DNA from: Mangrovicoccus sp. HB161399
GTDB taxonomy: Bacteria; Pseudomonadota; Alphaproteobacteria; Rhodobacterales; Rhodobacteraceae
Length of the DNA stretch: 43,720 bases
Direction of reading: 5' to 3'
NCBI RefSeq assembly: GCF_013184745.1
Contig: NZ_JAATVU010000050.1
Span: 1 to 43,720, forward strand
Part shown: piece by piece, positions 16,427 to 24,438 of the stretch
Position numbering within the stretch: position 1 is the stretch's first letter
Layout of the letters: each line of letters opens with the position of its first letter
Made by a program: the position numbers and the translations under genes
The notes under the pieces: generated by a model
Told to the model about the DNA's origin: nothing
Seen by the model: only the letters and a program-made list of their open reading frames with translations
Databases searched by the model: none

Positions 16427-18067
16427 TCAGGCGAACATGAAGTCCGAGGCATAGAGCGCGCTGACATTCTCCAGCTCCACTGTGCCCTCGTCGAACAGCA
16501 GAAGCGCGCTGTCATAGGTGAACCAGATCGACGCGTCGCCATGGTCCAGCGCGCCGTTGCCGTTGGTGTCCAGGTCGGTCCAGTGGCCGATCTCGCTGCC
16601 GTCCCAGGCATGCAGCCCGTCGAGCATGACGAAATCCTCGCCATGGGTGAAGTCCGTCACCGTGTCGAAGCCGAAGCTGCCGCCGCGGTCGCGGAAGACG
16701 AAGACATCCTCGCCCCCTGCCCCGGTCGCCACGTCGTCGCCGAAGCCGCCCTCGAACCAGCTGTCGGTGTCATTGCCGACGAAGGTGTCGCCGGCGCGGC
16801 TGCCGATGTAGCTCTCGAAATCGACCAGCTTGTAGATGTCGTCGCCGATCCTCGCATCGTGGTTGTAGGGGCCGGCATTGCCGAAATCGATCAGCACGGA
16901 ATTGTACATGCCGCTGAAGTCCACGGTGTCGAAGCCCGCGTCGCCATGGTAGATGTCGGCGCCGCGGCTTGCATAGACGATGTCGTCGCCGTCGCCGCCG
17001 TAGATGAATTCGCGGTAGCCGCCGAAGCCGCCGTTGCTGGTGCGCATGAAGTCGTCGAAGCGGCTGCCGACGAAGGTCTCGAACCCCGAGAACTCGTCCA
17101 CGCCCATCTGCTCGCCGTCGACCCAGGCCCCGGCCCGGCAGTAATGCGAGCTGACATAGACCGCGATGCTGCTGTTCTCGTAGCTCAGCACGTCGCGCCC
17201 TTCGCCGCCGTTGTAGTAGTCGGGGCTGACGTCGCGGTCGTAGATGCTGGCCGTGCCATAGACCGTGTCCCAGTCGTCGCCGGCATAGACCCGGTCGCTG
17301 CCGGTCCCGGCATAGATCACGTCCTCGCCCGCGCCGCCGTAGATCAGGTCGTCGCCCGCCTCGCCATGCAGCACGTCGTCGCCGTCGCCGCCGTCGAGCG
17401 TGTCATTGCCGTTGCCGCCCCAGAAGGTGTCCACGCCGCGGGCGCCGATCAGCTGGTCGTCATCCTCGACGCCGCAGGCGAACGAGCCGCCGTCGCCGGC
17501 ATGGAAGATGTCGTCGCCGCCATGGCCCCAGAAGGTGTCGAAGCCGCCGGTGCCGTAGAAGATGTCTGCCTCGTGCGAGCCGGTGACATAGTCGTCCCAG
17601 TAGCTGCCATGGATTTCCTCGAGACCCGTGAAGGCGATCTCGAACGGGTCGACCGAGCTCGGCGCCCAGTCGGTCACCTTGCCGTCCATCAGGTCGAACT
17701 GGAAGCCGCGGTCTCCGTCCGCCTCCCCGGCCAGCCCGGCGAAATCGCCGATGTCATAGCCCTCGCCGCCCTCGATATGGTGGTCCTGCTTGGAGCTGAC
17801 GTTGAAGCGGTCGTCGCCGGTGCCGCCGAAGGCCGTCACCCTGCCGCGGCCGTTGATGTTGATCACGTCGTTTCCGTCGCCGCCATAGGCGACGTGATCG
17901 GCGTCGCCGTAGAAGCTGATCGTGTCGTTGCCTCCATAGCCGAAGACGAAGGTCGGCGTGGGGCTGGTGATCATCAGGAAATCGTCGCCTTCTGTGCCCG
18001 CCACCACGGTCGGGTAGGCGCCTGCCAGCATCTGGGTGCTCTCGGGGGTTGCGGTGATCATCTTCAT
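16427..18067 (-). CDS. RTX-type (hemolysin-repeat) calcium-binding protein
   Basis: A 546-residue acidic protein made almost wholly of glycine-aspartate repeats of the GGxGxDxhx type, for example GGNGNDTLDGGDGDDVLHG and GGAGEDVIYAG near residues 215-255; these form calcium-bound beta-rolls. An EF-hand-like loop DTNGNGALDHGD lies about 45 residues from the end. There is no N-terminal signal peptide, consistent with type I secretion by an uncleaved C-terminal signal (last residues VSALYASDFMFA). No enzyme domain is visible, so it may be a surface or matrix protein. ATG 18067 has AGGAG 6 nt upstream. No type I exporter lies beside it. It is divergent from the phospholipase D-type gene across 282 bp. 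Confidence 0.88.
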   Translation of the reverse strand: MKMITATPESTQMLAGAYPTVVAGTEGDDFLMITSPTPTFVFGYGGNDTISFYGDADHVAYGGDGNDVININGRGRVTAFGGTGDDRFNVSSKQDHHIEGGEGYDIGDFAGLAGEADGDRGFQFDLMDGKVTDWAPSSVDPFEIAFTGLEEIHGSYWDDYVTGSHEADIFYGTGGFDTFWGHGGDDIFHAGDGGSFACGVEDDDQLIGARGVDTFWGGNGNDTLDGGDGDDVLHGEAGDDLIYGGAGEDVIYAGTGSDRVYAGDDWDTVYGTASIYDRDVSPDYYNGGEGRDVLSYENSSIAVYVSSHYCRAGAWVDGEQMGVDEFSGFETFVGSRFDDFMRTSNGGFGGYREFIYGGDGDDIVYASRGADIYHGDAGFDTVDFSGMYNSVLIDFGNAGPYNHDARIGDDIYKLVDFESYIGSRAGDTFVGNDTDSWFEGGFGDDVATGAGGEDVFVFRDRGGSFGFDTVTDFTHGEDFVMLDGLHAWDGSEIGHWTDLDTNGNGALDHGDASIWFTYDSALLLFDEGTVELENVSALYASDFMFA

Positions 18068-18349
18068 TGGGGTCTCCTGTCTTCTCTCTGCGGGGCGTCC
18101 GGCGCCCCATGTGCCTTCGATGGCAGGAGTTCTGGCCGCCGCGGTTTTCCGCCCTGTGTCGCCGGCGGTCCGGACGTGTTTCGATTGTGGCAGACCGGTT
18201 TCGGTGCTGAAACGCGGGCCCCGGCAGGTCGGGAATACCCGTCCCGCCCAACAGCCGCCGCCGTCCCGGCGCGGCCTGCCCGGCTTGCCAAGCCGCTTGT
18301 TCCGCGGCTGCCGCGCGGCTACGATTCCCGGAAAACGGCGGAGGACGGC

Positions 18350-19912
18350 ATGAGCTTGGCGGACGGACTGGCAGGAGGAAGGTGCAAGCGCGGACTGGGC
18401 GCTGCATTGGCGGCGGCGATGCTTCTGGCGGCCTGCGCCTCCTGGCCGGAGGACTATCCCAGGACCGAAACCCACGCCCTGCCCTATGTCAGCACCACCT
18501 TCCTCGCCCGCCAGGCGCAGAAGCTGGGCGATCCCGGCGACGGGCGCTCGGGCATCCGGCTGGTGTCCGACGGGCCGGAGTCGCTGGCGCTGCGGCTGAT
18601 CCTGGCCGACCGGGCGGAACGCTCCATCGACGCGCAGTACTACCTGCTGCACGACGATGCCTCGGGGCATCTCTTCGCCTGGCACCTGCTGCAGGCGGCC
18701 GACCGCGGCGTGCGGGTGCGGCTGCTGCTCGACGACATGGACACAGCCAGCTACGACGCGATGATGGCCGCGCTCGGCAATCACCCGAATTTCGAGATCC
18801 GGCTGTGGAACCCGTTCAGCCGCGGCCCCGCCAAGGCGATCGCGTCGGCCCTGGAATTCGACCGGATCAACCGCAGGATGCACAACAAGTCGATGACCGT
18901 CGACAACGCCGCCACGCTGGTCGGCGGCCGCAATATCGGCGACGAGTATTTCGCCGCCCGCAGCCAGAGCAACTACAACGACCTCGACCTGCTGGGCGCG
19001 GGCCCGGTCGCGCGCGAGGTTTCCGAGGTCTTCGACAGCTACTGGAACAGCGAGCACGCCATCCCGGCCGCCGCCGTCGCCGCGAAGAAGGCGGATGCGA
19101 TGACGCTGGACGAAGCGCGGACCAAGCTGGCGCAGCTGGCCGGCGCGGCTGGCGGCACCGACTACGGCAGCGCGCTCAAGCATGCGGTGCGCGAAAGCCT
19201 GCTGGAGGGACGGCTCGATCTCGACTGGGTTCCGGTCGAGGTGATCTCCGACCCGGTGGAGAAGACCGCGGGCGAGGCGCGCCAGGAGGACATCGTCGCG
19301 GCGCGCATCCTTCCCTACATCCGCGGCGCCAGGGACAGCCTCTACGTCGCCTCGGCCTATTTCGTCCCGCGCGACATGGGAACCGCGCTGCTGACCGGGC
19401 TCGCGGAGCGCGGCGTCGCCGTCACGGTGCTGACGAACTCGATGGACTCCACCGACGTGCTGCCGGTCTACAGCCATTACGCGCGCGACCGCAAACCGCT
19501 GCTCGAGGCCGGCGTGACCCTGTGGGAGCTGCGCTCCGACGGCTCCCGTCCCGACCGCGCGCGGCTCGGGCTCGGCCAGTCGCTCTCGTCGCTGCACACC
19601 AAGGCCTTCGCCGTCGACCGCCACTGGCTCTTCGTCGGCTCGTTCAACTGGGACCCGCGCTCGGTGGCGATCAATACCGAGATGGGCGTCCTGATCGAGT
19701 CCCCCAAGCTGGCCTCCGCCGCGGTGGCGCAGTTCCAGGCGGGCATCCGCGAGAACGCCTACCAGCTCCGCCTGGGAACCGACGGCGACATCGAATGGCT
19801 GGAGCACAAGGACGGCAAGGTCCTGGTCCATCGCGACGAGCCCGCCGAATCCGGCTGGCGCAGCTTCAAGAGCCGCATCTACGGTGTCCTGCCGATCGGC
19901 GGGCAGCTCTGA
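18350..19912 (+). CDS. Phospholipase D-family lipoprotein (cardiolipin synthase C-like)
   Basis: A 520-residue protein with two HKD motifs: HNKSMTVDNAATLVGGRN (H178) and HTKAFAVDRHWLFVGSFN (H416), both with the following Asp, so a complete two-half PLD active site. The N-terminus carries a lipoprotein signal with lipobox LAAC and C29 as the lipidation site, placing it in the cell envelope. Length and layout are like ClsC-type cardiolipin synthases, which join phosphatidylglycerol with another phospholipid. GGAGG lies 5 nt upstream of ATG 18350. It is the last cargo gene before the replication module. Confidence 0.88.
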   Translation: MSLADGLAGGRCKRGLGAALAAAMLLAACASWPEDYPRTETHALPYVSTTFLARQAQKLGDPGDGRSGIRLVSDGPESLALRLILADRAERSIDAQYYLLHDDASGHLFAWHLLQAADRGVRVRLLLDDMDTASYDAMMAALGNHPNFEIRLWNPFSRGPAKAIASALEFDRINRRMHNKSMTVDNAATLVGGRNIGDEYFAARSQSNYNDLDLLGAGPVAREVSEVFDSYWNSEHAIPAAAVAAKKADAMTLDEARTKLAQLAGAAGGTDYGSALKHAVRESLLEGRLDLDWVPVEVISDPVEKTAGEARQEDIVAARILPYIRGARDSLYVASAYFVPRDMGTALLTGLAERGVAVTVLTNSMDSTDVLPVYSHYARDRKPLLEAGVTLWELRSDGSRPDRARLGLGQSLSSLHTKAFAVDRHWLFVGSFNWDPRSVAINTEMGVLIESPKLASAAVAQFQAGIRENAYQLRLGTDGDIEWLEHKDGKVLVHRDEPAESGWRSFKSRIYGVLPIGGQL

Positions 19913-19925
19913 CCCGGGCGCGCCA

Positions 19926-19963
19926 ACGGCGGTTTTCCGTATCCAATTTAAGTTAACCGCCGT
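19926..19963. other. dif-like recombination site, candidate (11-6-11 palindrome)
   Basis: Perfect 9-bp outer arms ACGGCGGTT (19926-19934) and AACCGCCGT (19955-19963). Around the same centre, an 11-6-11 arrangement fits a Xer site: GGTTTTCCGTA (19931-19941), TCCAAT (19942-19947), TTAAGTTAACC (19948-19958). The right arm matches 8 of 11 bases of the E. coli dif XerD arm TTATGTTAAAT; the left arm matches less well. It lies just upstream of a tyrosine recombinase gene. A terminator for the preceding gene is the main alternative. Confidence 0.5.
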
Positions 19964-20005
19964 CACTTGCCTCGGCGAGACACGTCCGGTAATGTGGCGC
20001 AAACC

Positions 20006-21031
20006 ATGTTTGCCGGGGAGACGGACAGCCCAATGCAGGAAGACGAGCGGACGCCGCCCCTCGCCGCGCCCACGAAGGCGCTGGAACAGCTGGCCGAGGC
20101 GGCGCAGGACTATGCCCGCGCCGCCGCTTCGGAGAACACGCTGCGCGCCTATGCCCAGGACTGGGCGGATTTCTCCCGCTGGTGCCGCCTGCGCGGCGCC
20201 CCTGCCCTGCCGCCGTCGCCCGAGCTGGTCGGTCTCTACCTGACCGAGCGCGCCGGGACCCTCACGGTCTCCAGCCTGGAGCGGCGCCTGGCCGGCATCT
20301 CGTGGGGCTACCGGCAGCGCGGCATGGTGCTCGACCGGGGCGACCGCCACATCGTCACGGTGATGAAGGGCATCCGCCGCCGCCACGCCCGTCCGCCGGT
20401 GCAGAAGGCGCCGCTATCGGCCGAGGAGCTGCTGGCGATGGCCGCCACCCTGCCCCGCGACCTCCGCGGCTTCCGCGACCGGGCCATGCTGCTGCTGGGC
20501 TTCGCCGGGGCGCTGCGCCGCTCCGAGCTGACCGGGCTCGACCTCAACCGCGAGGATACCGGGGACGGCGCCGGCTGGGTGGAGACCGAGGAACAGGGCG
20601 CCCTGCTGATCCTGCGCGGCAAGACCGGCTGGCGCGAGGTGGAGGTCGGCCGCGGCTCGACCGAGCGCAGCTGTCCGGTGGCGGCGCTGGAGCGCTGGCT
20701 GGAGCTCGCGCGGATCAGCCACGGCCCGCTGTTCCGCCGGGTGTCGCGCGATGGCCGCCGGGCAATGGACGGGCGCCTGAACGACCGCCATGTCGCGCGG
20801 CTGGTGAAGTCCGCCGCGCTGGCAGCCGGGCTCCGGCCCGAGCTGGGCGAGGCCGAGCGCGCGGCGCTCTTCTCCGGCCATTCCCTGCGCGCCGGACTGG
20901 CCAGCCATGCCGATGCCGCCGACCGCGACATCCAGCGCCAGCTCGGGCATGCCAGCCTGGAGATGACCCGCCGCTACCAGCGCAAGCGCGACCGCTTCCG
21001 GGTGAACCTGACCAAGGCGGCCGGTCTCTGA
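20006..21031 (+). CDS. Tyrosine recombinase, plasmid-resolution type
   Basis: A 341-residue site-specific recombinase. An N-terminal SAM-like core-binding domain (AAASENTLRAYAQDWADFSRWC) precedes the catalytic domain. Catalytic residues appear complete: R171 in GALRRSEL, the Lys in LRGKTGWREV, H292-x-x-R295 in HSLRAG, the His of QLGH, and Y324 in TRRYQRKR. It resembles XerD-like recombinases on alphaproteobacterial plasmids, which resolve multimers. The start is uncertain: ATG 20006 is used, but ATG 20033 is also possible with GGGGAG 13 nt upstream. The dif-like palindrome upstream and the par genes downstream support a replicon-maintenance role. Confidence 0.88.
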   Translation: MFAGETDSPMQEDERTPPLAAPTKALEQLAEAAQDYARAAASENTLRAYAQDWADFSRWCRLRGAPALPPSPELVGLYLTERAGTLTVSSLERRLAGISWGYRQRGMVLDRGDRHIVTVMKGIRRRHARPPVQKAPLSAEELLAMAATLPRDLRGFRDRAMLLLGFAGALRRSELTGLDLNREDTGDGAGWVETEEQGALLILRGKTGWREVEVGRGSTERSCPVAALERWLELARISHGPLFRRVSRDGRRAMDGRLNDRHVARLVKSAALAAGLRPELGEAERAALFSGHSLRAGLASHADAADRDIQRQLGHASLEMTRRYQRKRDRFRVNLTKAAGL

Positions 21032-21667
21032 CCAGCCTTGCCCGCCCGTCCCGGCGCGGACTGCGCGCCGGGCTACGGCTCGTTCCAGCAACGGATCCCG
21101 GCCGGACCCATCCTTCGGCAGCTTGCATTCCTCGGGCCCGGCGGCTTTCCGCAGCAAGTTCCGCACCGGGTAACCCGCGGGTTACCGCGCTCCGCAAGCT
21201 CCGCCCCCATCCATGTGGCGGCCAGCCCGGAGCCCTGCCTCAGGACAGGCTACCCGCAAGCTTCTGCCCCGATCACCGCTCGCCGCCGCCGCAAGTCGAG
21301 ACCTTCCAGCCCGCCCCAACGGCGCGGGACTGCTTCGCCACGGCTTCAGGCCGCGCACGGCATTGTCCCGCGCAGACTCTCCCGGGATGCAGGAACACTG
21401 GAGCTGCCCTGCCGGAAGCCAGCGCTCCACGATCTCAGCCGTCCGAGACAACCCGCCGGTTCCCCGGCCAGGGAAGCGGATCACCTGCCCGCCCGTCCAC
21501 GTCCGGCAACCGGCCTGCAGCATCCGGCGGACCTGACGAGACCCGCGCGCGCCGTCCTGCCTGCTGATTTGTCCATGGGGAGGTCCGGATGCGCTCCGGC
21601 CGCGGCGTCCGCGGGAAGAAACCCCGGCGGACGGACGGGCGCGGCCCCGGCGGCCGCGCCCGGAAAC
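21032..21667. other. Non-coding stretch with one parS-like palindrome
   Basis: 636 bp between the recombinase and parB, which are convergent. Apart from the palindrome at 21169-21186 I see no gene; frames here are chance GC-rich frames. It probably serves as a partition-complex region. Confidence 0.6.
21169..21186. repeat. Candidate parS, copy 1
   Basis: Perfect 18-bp palindrome GGTAACCCGCGGGTTACC, identical to the copy at 21677-21694. ParB-family proteins bind palindromes of about this length near their own gene. Confidence 0.75.
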
Positions 21668-22750
21668 TCACAGCTGGGTAACCCGCGGGTTACCGTCTTC
21701 CTCGTGCAGCGCAGCCTCGAAAGCCCGGATCGCACGCATCAGGCGCTCCTTCGGGATGTCGGCGAAATCGTCGCCCGAGACGATCCGGCACTCGCCCTTG
21801 CGGGCCGTCACCTTGGTGGTGCCGACATGGAACTCGTACTTCTCGCGGCGCTCCCGCTTCGGCCGGGGCGCGTCGACCTTGCGGCGGTCAGCGATGAAAT
21901 CCGACAGAACCTGCGCCTGGTCCTCGGCCGTGCCGACCGCGGCCAGAGCGCGGCGTAGTCCCGCCACGCGGTCGGGCTGGGCCTTCATCGCGCGGGCCAC
22001 TTCGACGCCGACATTGCGCGTCACCGCGCGCGGCCATTGCAGCGCCGACCCGAGGTCGTCCAGCAGGAAGACGAAGCTGCGGATGTAGCTGCGCTTCATC
22101 TTGTGGAGCGAACCGTAGAGCCGCGCGACCAGCGCCTCGGGATCGGTCTCGGGCACGTCCGGATCCGCGGCGGCGGCCAGCGCGACCTGCGCCATCTCGG
22201 CGAAGGTCAGGTCTTCGCGGACGACGTTCTCCTCGACCATGTCGACATAGCGCGCGACGCGGTCCTCGCTCTCGGCATTGTCGATCCGCGCCACCACCTC
22301 GGAGAAGGCACGGTCGTCGGTCTCGAGATAGAGCTGCTTCAGCGCCGTCAGGCGGCGCCAGCCCTTCTTCAGCTGATAGCGGCCCTTGGCATCGAGGAAG
22401 ACCTCGATCGGCTCGCGCTGGCCGCGGGCCCGGATCGAGGCCTTGAGTTCCTCCATCTCGTCGGAGGAGGCCACGGCCTCCAGTTCCAGCCGGTCGCGCG
22501 GCAGGTCGTCAGTGCGCACGTCGCCGATCGACAGGCGGCGCAGCACCAGTCCGGACGCCTCGGCCTCGCGGAAGGCCTTGGCATCCTCGGCGTTCTTGCG
22601 GCGCATCTCCACCTTGGCCTCGGTGGTTTCCTGCAGGCTCTGCGCCGCCTCCCGTACGGCGGCGCCCATCGGCCCGACGGAGCGTTCGCGGCGCTTGGAG
22701 GGCAGCCCGGTATCGAGCGCGTCGAAGCCGAACTTGTTGCGGTCAGCCAT
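21668..22750 (-). CDS. parB: ParB-family partition protein
   Basis: A 360-residue centromere-binding partition protein. A coiled, charged N-terminus (residues 30-65) leads to the ParB/Srx-like domain with QREPIEVF (111-118), GWRRLTAL (130-137) and the ParB-specific ENVVREDL (174-181), followed by helix-turn-helix helices around 185-230. It overlaps the end of parA by 8 nt, so the two are translated together. Its last codons (GNPRVTQ) are formed by a parS-like palindrome at 21677-21694. It should load on parS and work with ParA to segregate the replicon. Confidence 0.93.
   Translation of the reverse strand: MADRNKFGFDALDTGLPSKRRERSVGPMGAAVREAAQSLQETTEAKVEMRRKNAEDAKAFREAEASGLVLRRLSIGDVRTDDLPRDRLELEAVASSDEMEELKASIRARGQREPIEVFLDAKGRYQLKKGWRRLTALKQLYLETDDRAFSEVVARIDNAESEDRVARYVDMVEENVVREDLTFAEMAQVALAAAADPDVPETDPEALVARLYGSLHKMKRSYIRSFVFLLDDLGSALQWPRAVTRNVGVEVARAMKAQPDRVAGLRRALAAVGTAEDQAQVLSDFIADRRKVDAPRPKRERREKYEFHVGTTKVTARKGECRIVSGDDFADIPKERLMRAIRAFEAALHEEDGNPRVTQL
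21677..21694. repeat. Candidate parS, copy 2, inside the parB 3' end
   Basis: Perfect 18-bp palindrome GGTAACCCGCGGGTTACC, identical to the copy at 21169-21186 and 508 bp away. It is translated as part of the last residues of ParB. Confidence 0.75.
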
Positions 22751-24056
22751 CGATCAGTTCCTTCTCGCGCGCACCCTCCGGCCAGGAGGCCAGCACCGTC
22801 GCCTTGAATTCCTGGTAGGCCGCATCGAAGCTCTGGCGCGCGCGCTTCCAGGTCTCGCGGGTCATCTGGCGGTAGTCCTGCTCGTAGACCGACATCTGGA
22901 ACCGGCCCGACTGCTCGACCGCACGGGTCATCTCGATCGGATGGTGGCAGACATCCGCGCCGAAGACATTGCGGAACGCGCCCTGCATCGCGGCATGCAG
23001 CGGGTTCGAGACTTCGAACCGGGTCATCAGCAGCTTGATGTCGCGGAACTGCTTGGGCAGCGACAGGCCGGCATCTTCGGCCAGCGAGTCGAAGCCGTCG
23101 GCAATGTCCTGCATCGCATCGCCGAGCTGGCCGAGGAAGGAGGTGGTGGAGTCGTATTCCCAGTAGCCCGGACCGGACGGGATATAGAGGATGTCGGCAG
23201 CGAAGGCCGCGTTCAGCGACTGGTAGCCGATGGCCGGCGGGCAGTCGAAGATGATCAGGTCGTACTGGTCGTCAGGCAGCTCGGACAGGTAGCGGTCCAT
23301 GCAGCCGAAGAAGCTCCAGGCCTTGTGCATCGACCGGTACTGCGCGGAGGCGAACTCGACGAAGGCGGCGTTGGCGCAGGAGGGGATGATGTCGATGGTC
23401 GGCCAGCAGGTCCGCTGGATGAAGTCCTGGAAGCGCTGCGCGCCGATCGACTGCACGTCCTCGGGCAGCTCGTCCGAGGCGGGGTAGGGGCAGTCGTCCG
23501 GGTCGTCATAGCTGGCGGCAATGCGGTCGGCCTCGCGGCACAGGTCGCGGCACATGATGCCCCAGACCGTGTTCCACTCCTTCACCTCGACCAGCCCCAT
23601 GGAATGGGTCAGCGTCGCCTGCGGGTCGAAATCCACGCAGAGCACCCGGTAGCCGTCGAGCGCAGCGGCATTCGCGAGGTGCTGCGCGACCACGGTCTTG
23701 CCGACGCCGCCCTTGAAGTTCGACACGGCGATGCGCGTGGCGCGGCCCTTGGGCCGGCGGGGCAGGAGCGACTTGCCGCGCAGGCGCACGCGGCGGCGCA
23801 GCTCGTTGATCTCCTCCAGCGTGAACCAGCGCTGGCGGCCGTCTTCCTCGGTCTCGCCCTGGGGCAGGGAGGGGTCCTCGGCCAGCTTCTTGCGCAGCGT
23901 GTCGGCGGCGACGTCGAACATGAACTGGCTGATCTCCCAGATGGAGAAGCGGCGCAGCTCCTTCGTTTCGGCGGGCGAGAAAGTCGCGCGGCGCACGGCG
24001 GTCTGCTGTGCGAGGCTGCGCTCGTTCATTGTCTGGAGGTCGGTATGGTCTCTCAT
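22743..24056 (-). CDS. parA: ParA-family partition ATPase
   Basis: A 437-residue ParA of the long, plasmid type. An N-terminal extension with a helix-turn-helix-like region (residues 25-95, RRFSIWEISQFMF to RWFTLEEINELRRR) suggests self-regulation of its promoter. The deviant Walker A KGGVGKT spans 115-121, with D in VDFDPQA and the Walker B region LIIFDCPPA near residue 257. ATG 24056 gives the full domain; the in-frame ATG 24029 lacks a ribosome-binding site. It is divergent from the replicase gene across a 382-bp origin-like region and overlaps parB. Confidence 0.93.
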   Translation of the reverse strand: MRDHTDLQTMNERSLAQQTAVRRATFSPAETKELRRFSIWEISQFMFDVAADTLRKKLAEDPSLPQGETEEDGRQRWFTLEEINELRRRVRLRGKSLLPRRPKGRATRIAVSNFKGGVGKTVVAQHLANAAALDGYRVLCVDFDPQATLTHSMGLVEVKEWNTVWGIMCRDLCREADRIAASYDDPDDCPYPASDELPEDVQSIGAQRFQDFIQRTCWPTIDIIPSCANAAFVEFASAQYRSMHKAWSFFGCMDRYLSELPDDQYDLIIFDCPPAIGYQSLNAAFAADILYIPSGPGYWEYDSTTSFLGQLGDAMQDIADGFDSLAEDAGLSLPKQFRDIKLLMTRFEVSNPLHAAMQGAFRNVFGADVCHHPIEMTRAVEQSGRFQMSVYEQDYRQMTRETWKRARQSFDAAYQEFKATVLASWPEGAREKELIDG

Positions 24057-24438
24057 TTTTGCGCTGCTCGTGTTTTTTCCGATTGCCCCCTGAATAACGC
24101 GAAACCGGGAATCTGCAAAACCCCAAATCTGCGCGCGTTATTGCCGGCAGCCGCGGGAAAAAGCCGGTCGAAGGAAAATGGCCGAGTCGAAAAGGGGACA
24201 GCTTTCCCGGCACTTCCGGAAAAAGGGTGACAGGAGGACCTTTATTTGGTGACACTTTGGGAGTCCTGCTTTACCTATAGGACTCTCCAATCCTCATTTT
24301 TCGGATCCGGGGGAATAAATCCCGTAAATCGCACCTCGTTGACATATTGCGCGACTTCGTGCTTCACTTTGGGCAATCAGGAATCGAGGGTCCCCGAAAA
24401 GAGGGATCCCGCATTGAGGCACAAGGCAGATCGCGTTC
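24057..24438. other. Candidate replication origin and divergent promoter region
   Basis: 382 bp, clearly more AT-rich than the neighbourhood, between parA and the replicase gene. It holds an inverted repeat AATAACGCG (24093-24101)/CGCGTTATT (24134-24142) near parA; GAGTCCT (24261-24267)/AGGACTC (24279-24285); and three imperfect direct repeats around AAAGGGGACAG, AAAGGGTGACAG and TTGGTGACAC (about 24190-24255) that could be iterons. A TTGACA at about 24339 may be the -35 box of the replicase promoter. Origin function is inferred from position next to the initiator gene. Confidence 0.55.

Noticed and set aside
13125-16454. An 1109-residue plus-strand open frame
   Set aside because: It is antisense to the DUF2520 and glutaminase genes, is rich in Arg, Pro, Ala and Gly, and has no recognisable domain; a GC-driven shadow frame.
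16427-18067. CRISPR-like or tandem DNA repeats in the RTX gene
   Set aside because: The periodicity comes from repeated Gly-Asp codons; unit lengths vary and there are no constant spacers.
16115-18349. N-terminal ~745 codons of the long plus-strand frame that ends at 19912
   Set aside because: This part is antisense to the RTX gene; its valine/alanine-rich repeats mirror the glycine-aspartate repeats. The real gene begins at ATG 18350 with GGAGG and a lipoprotein signal.
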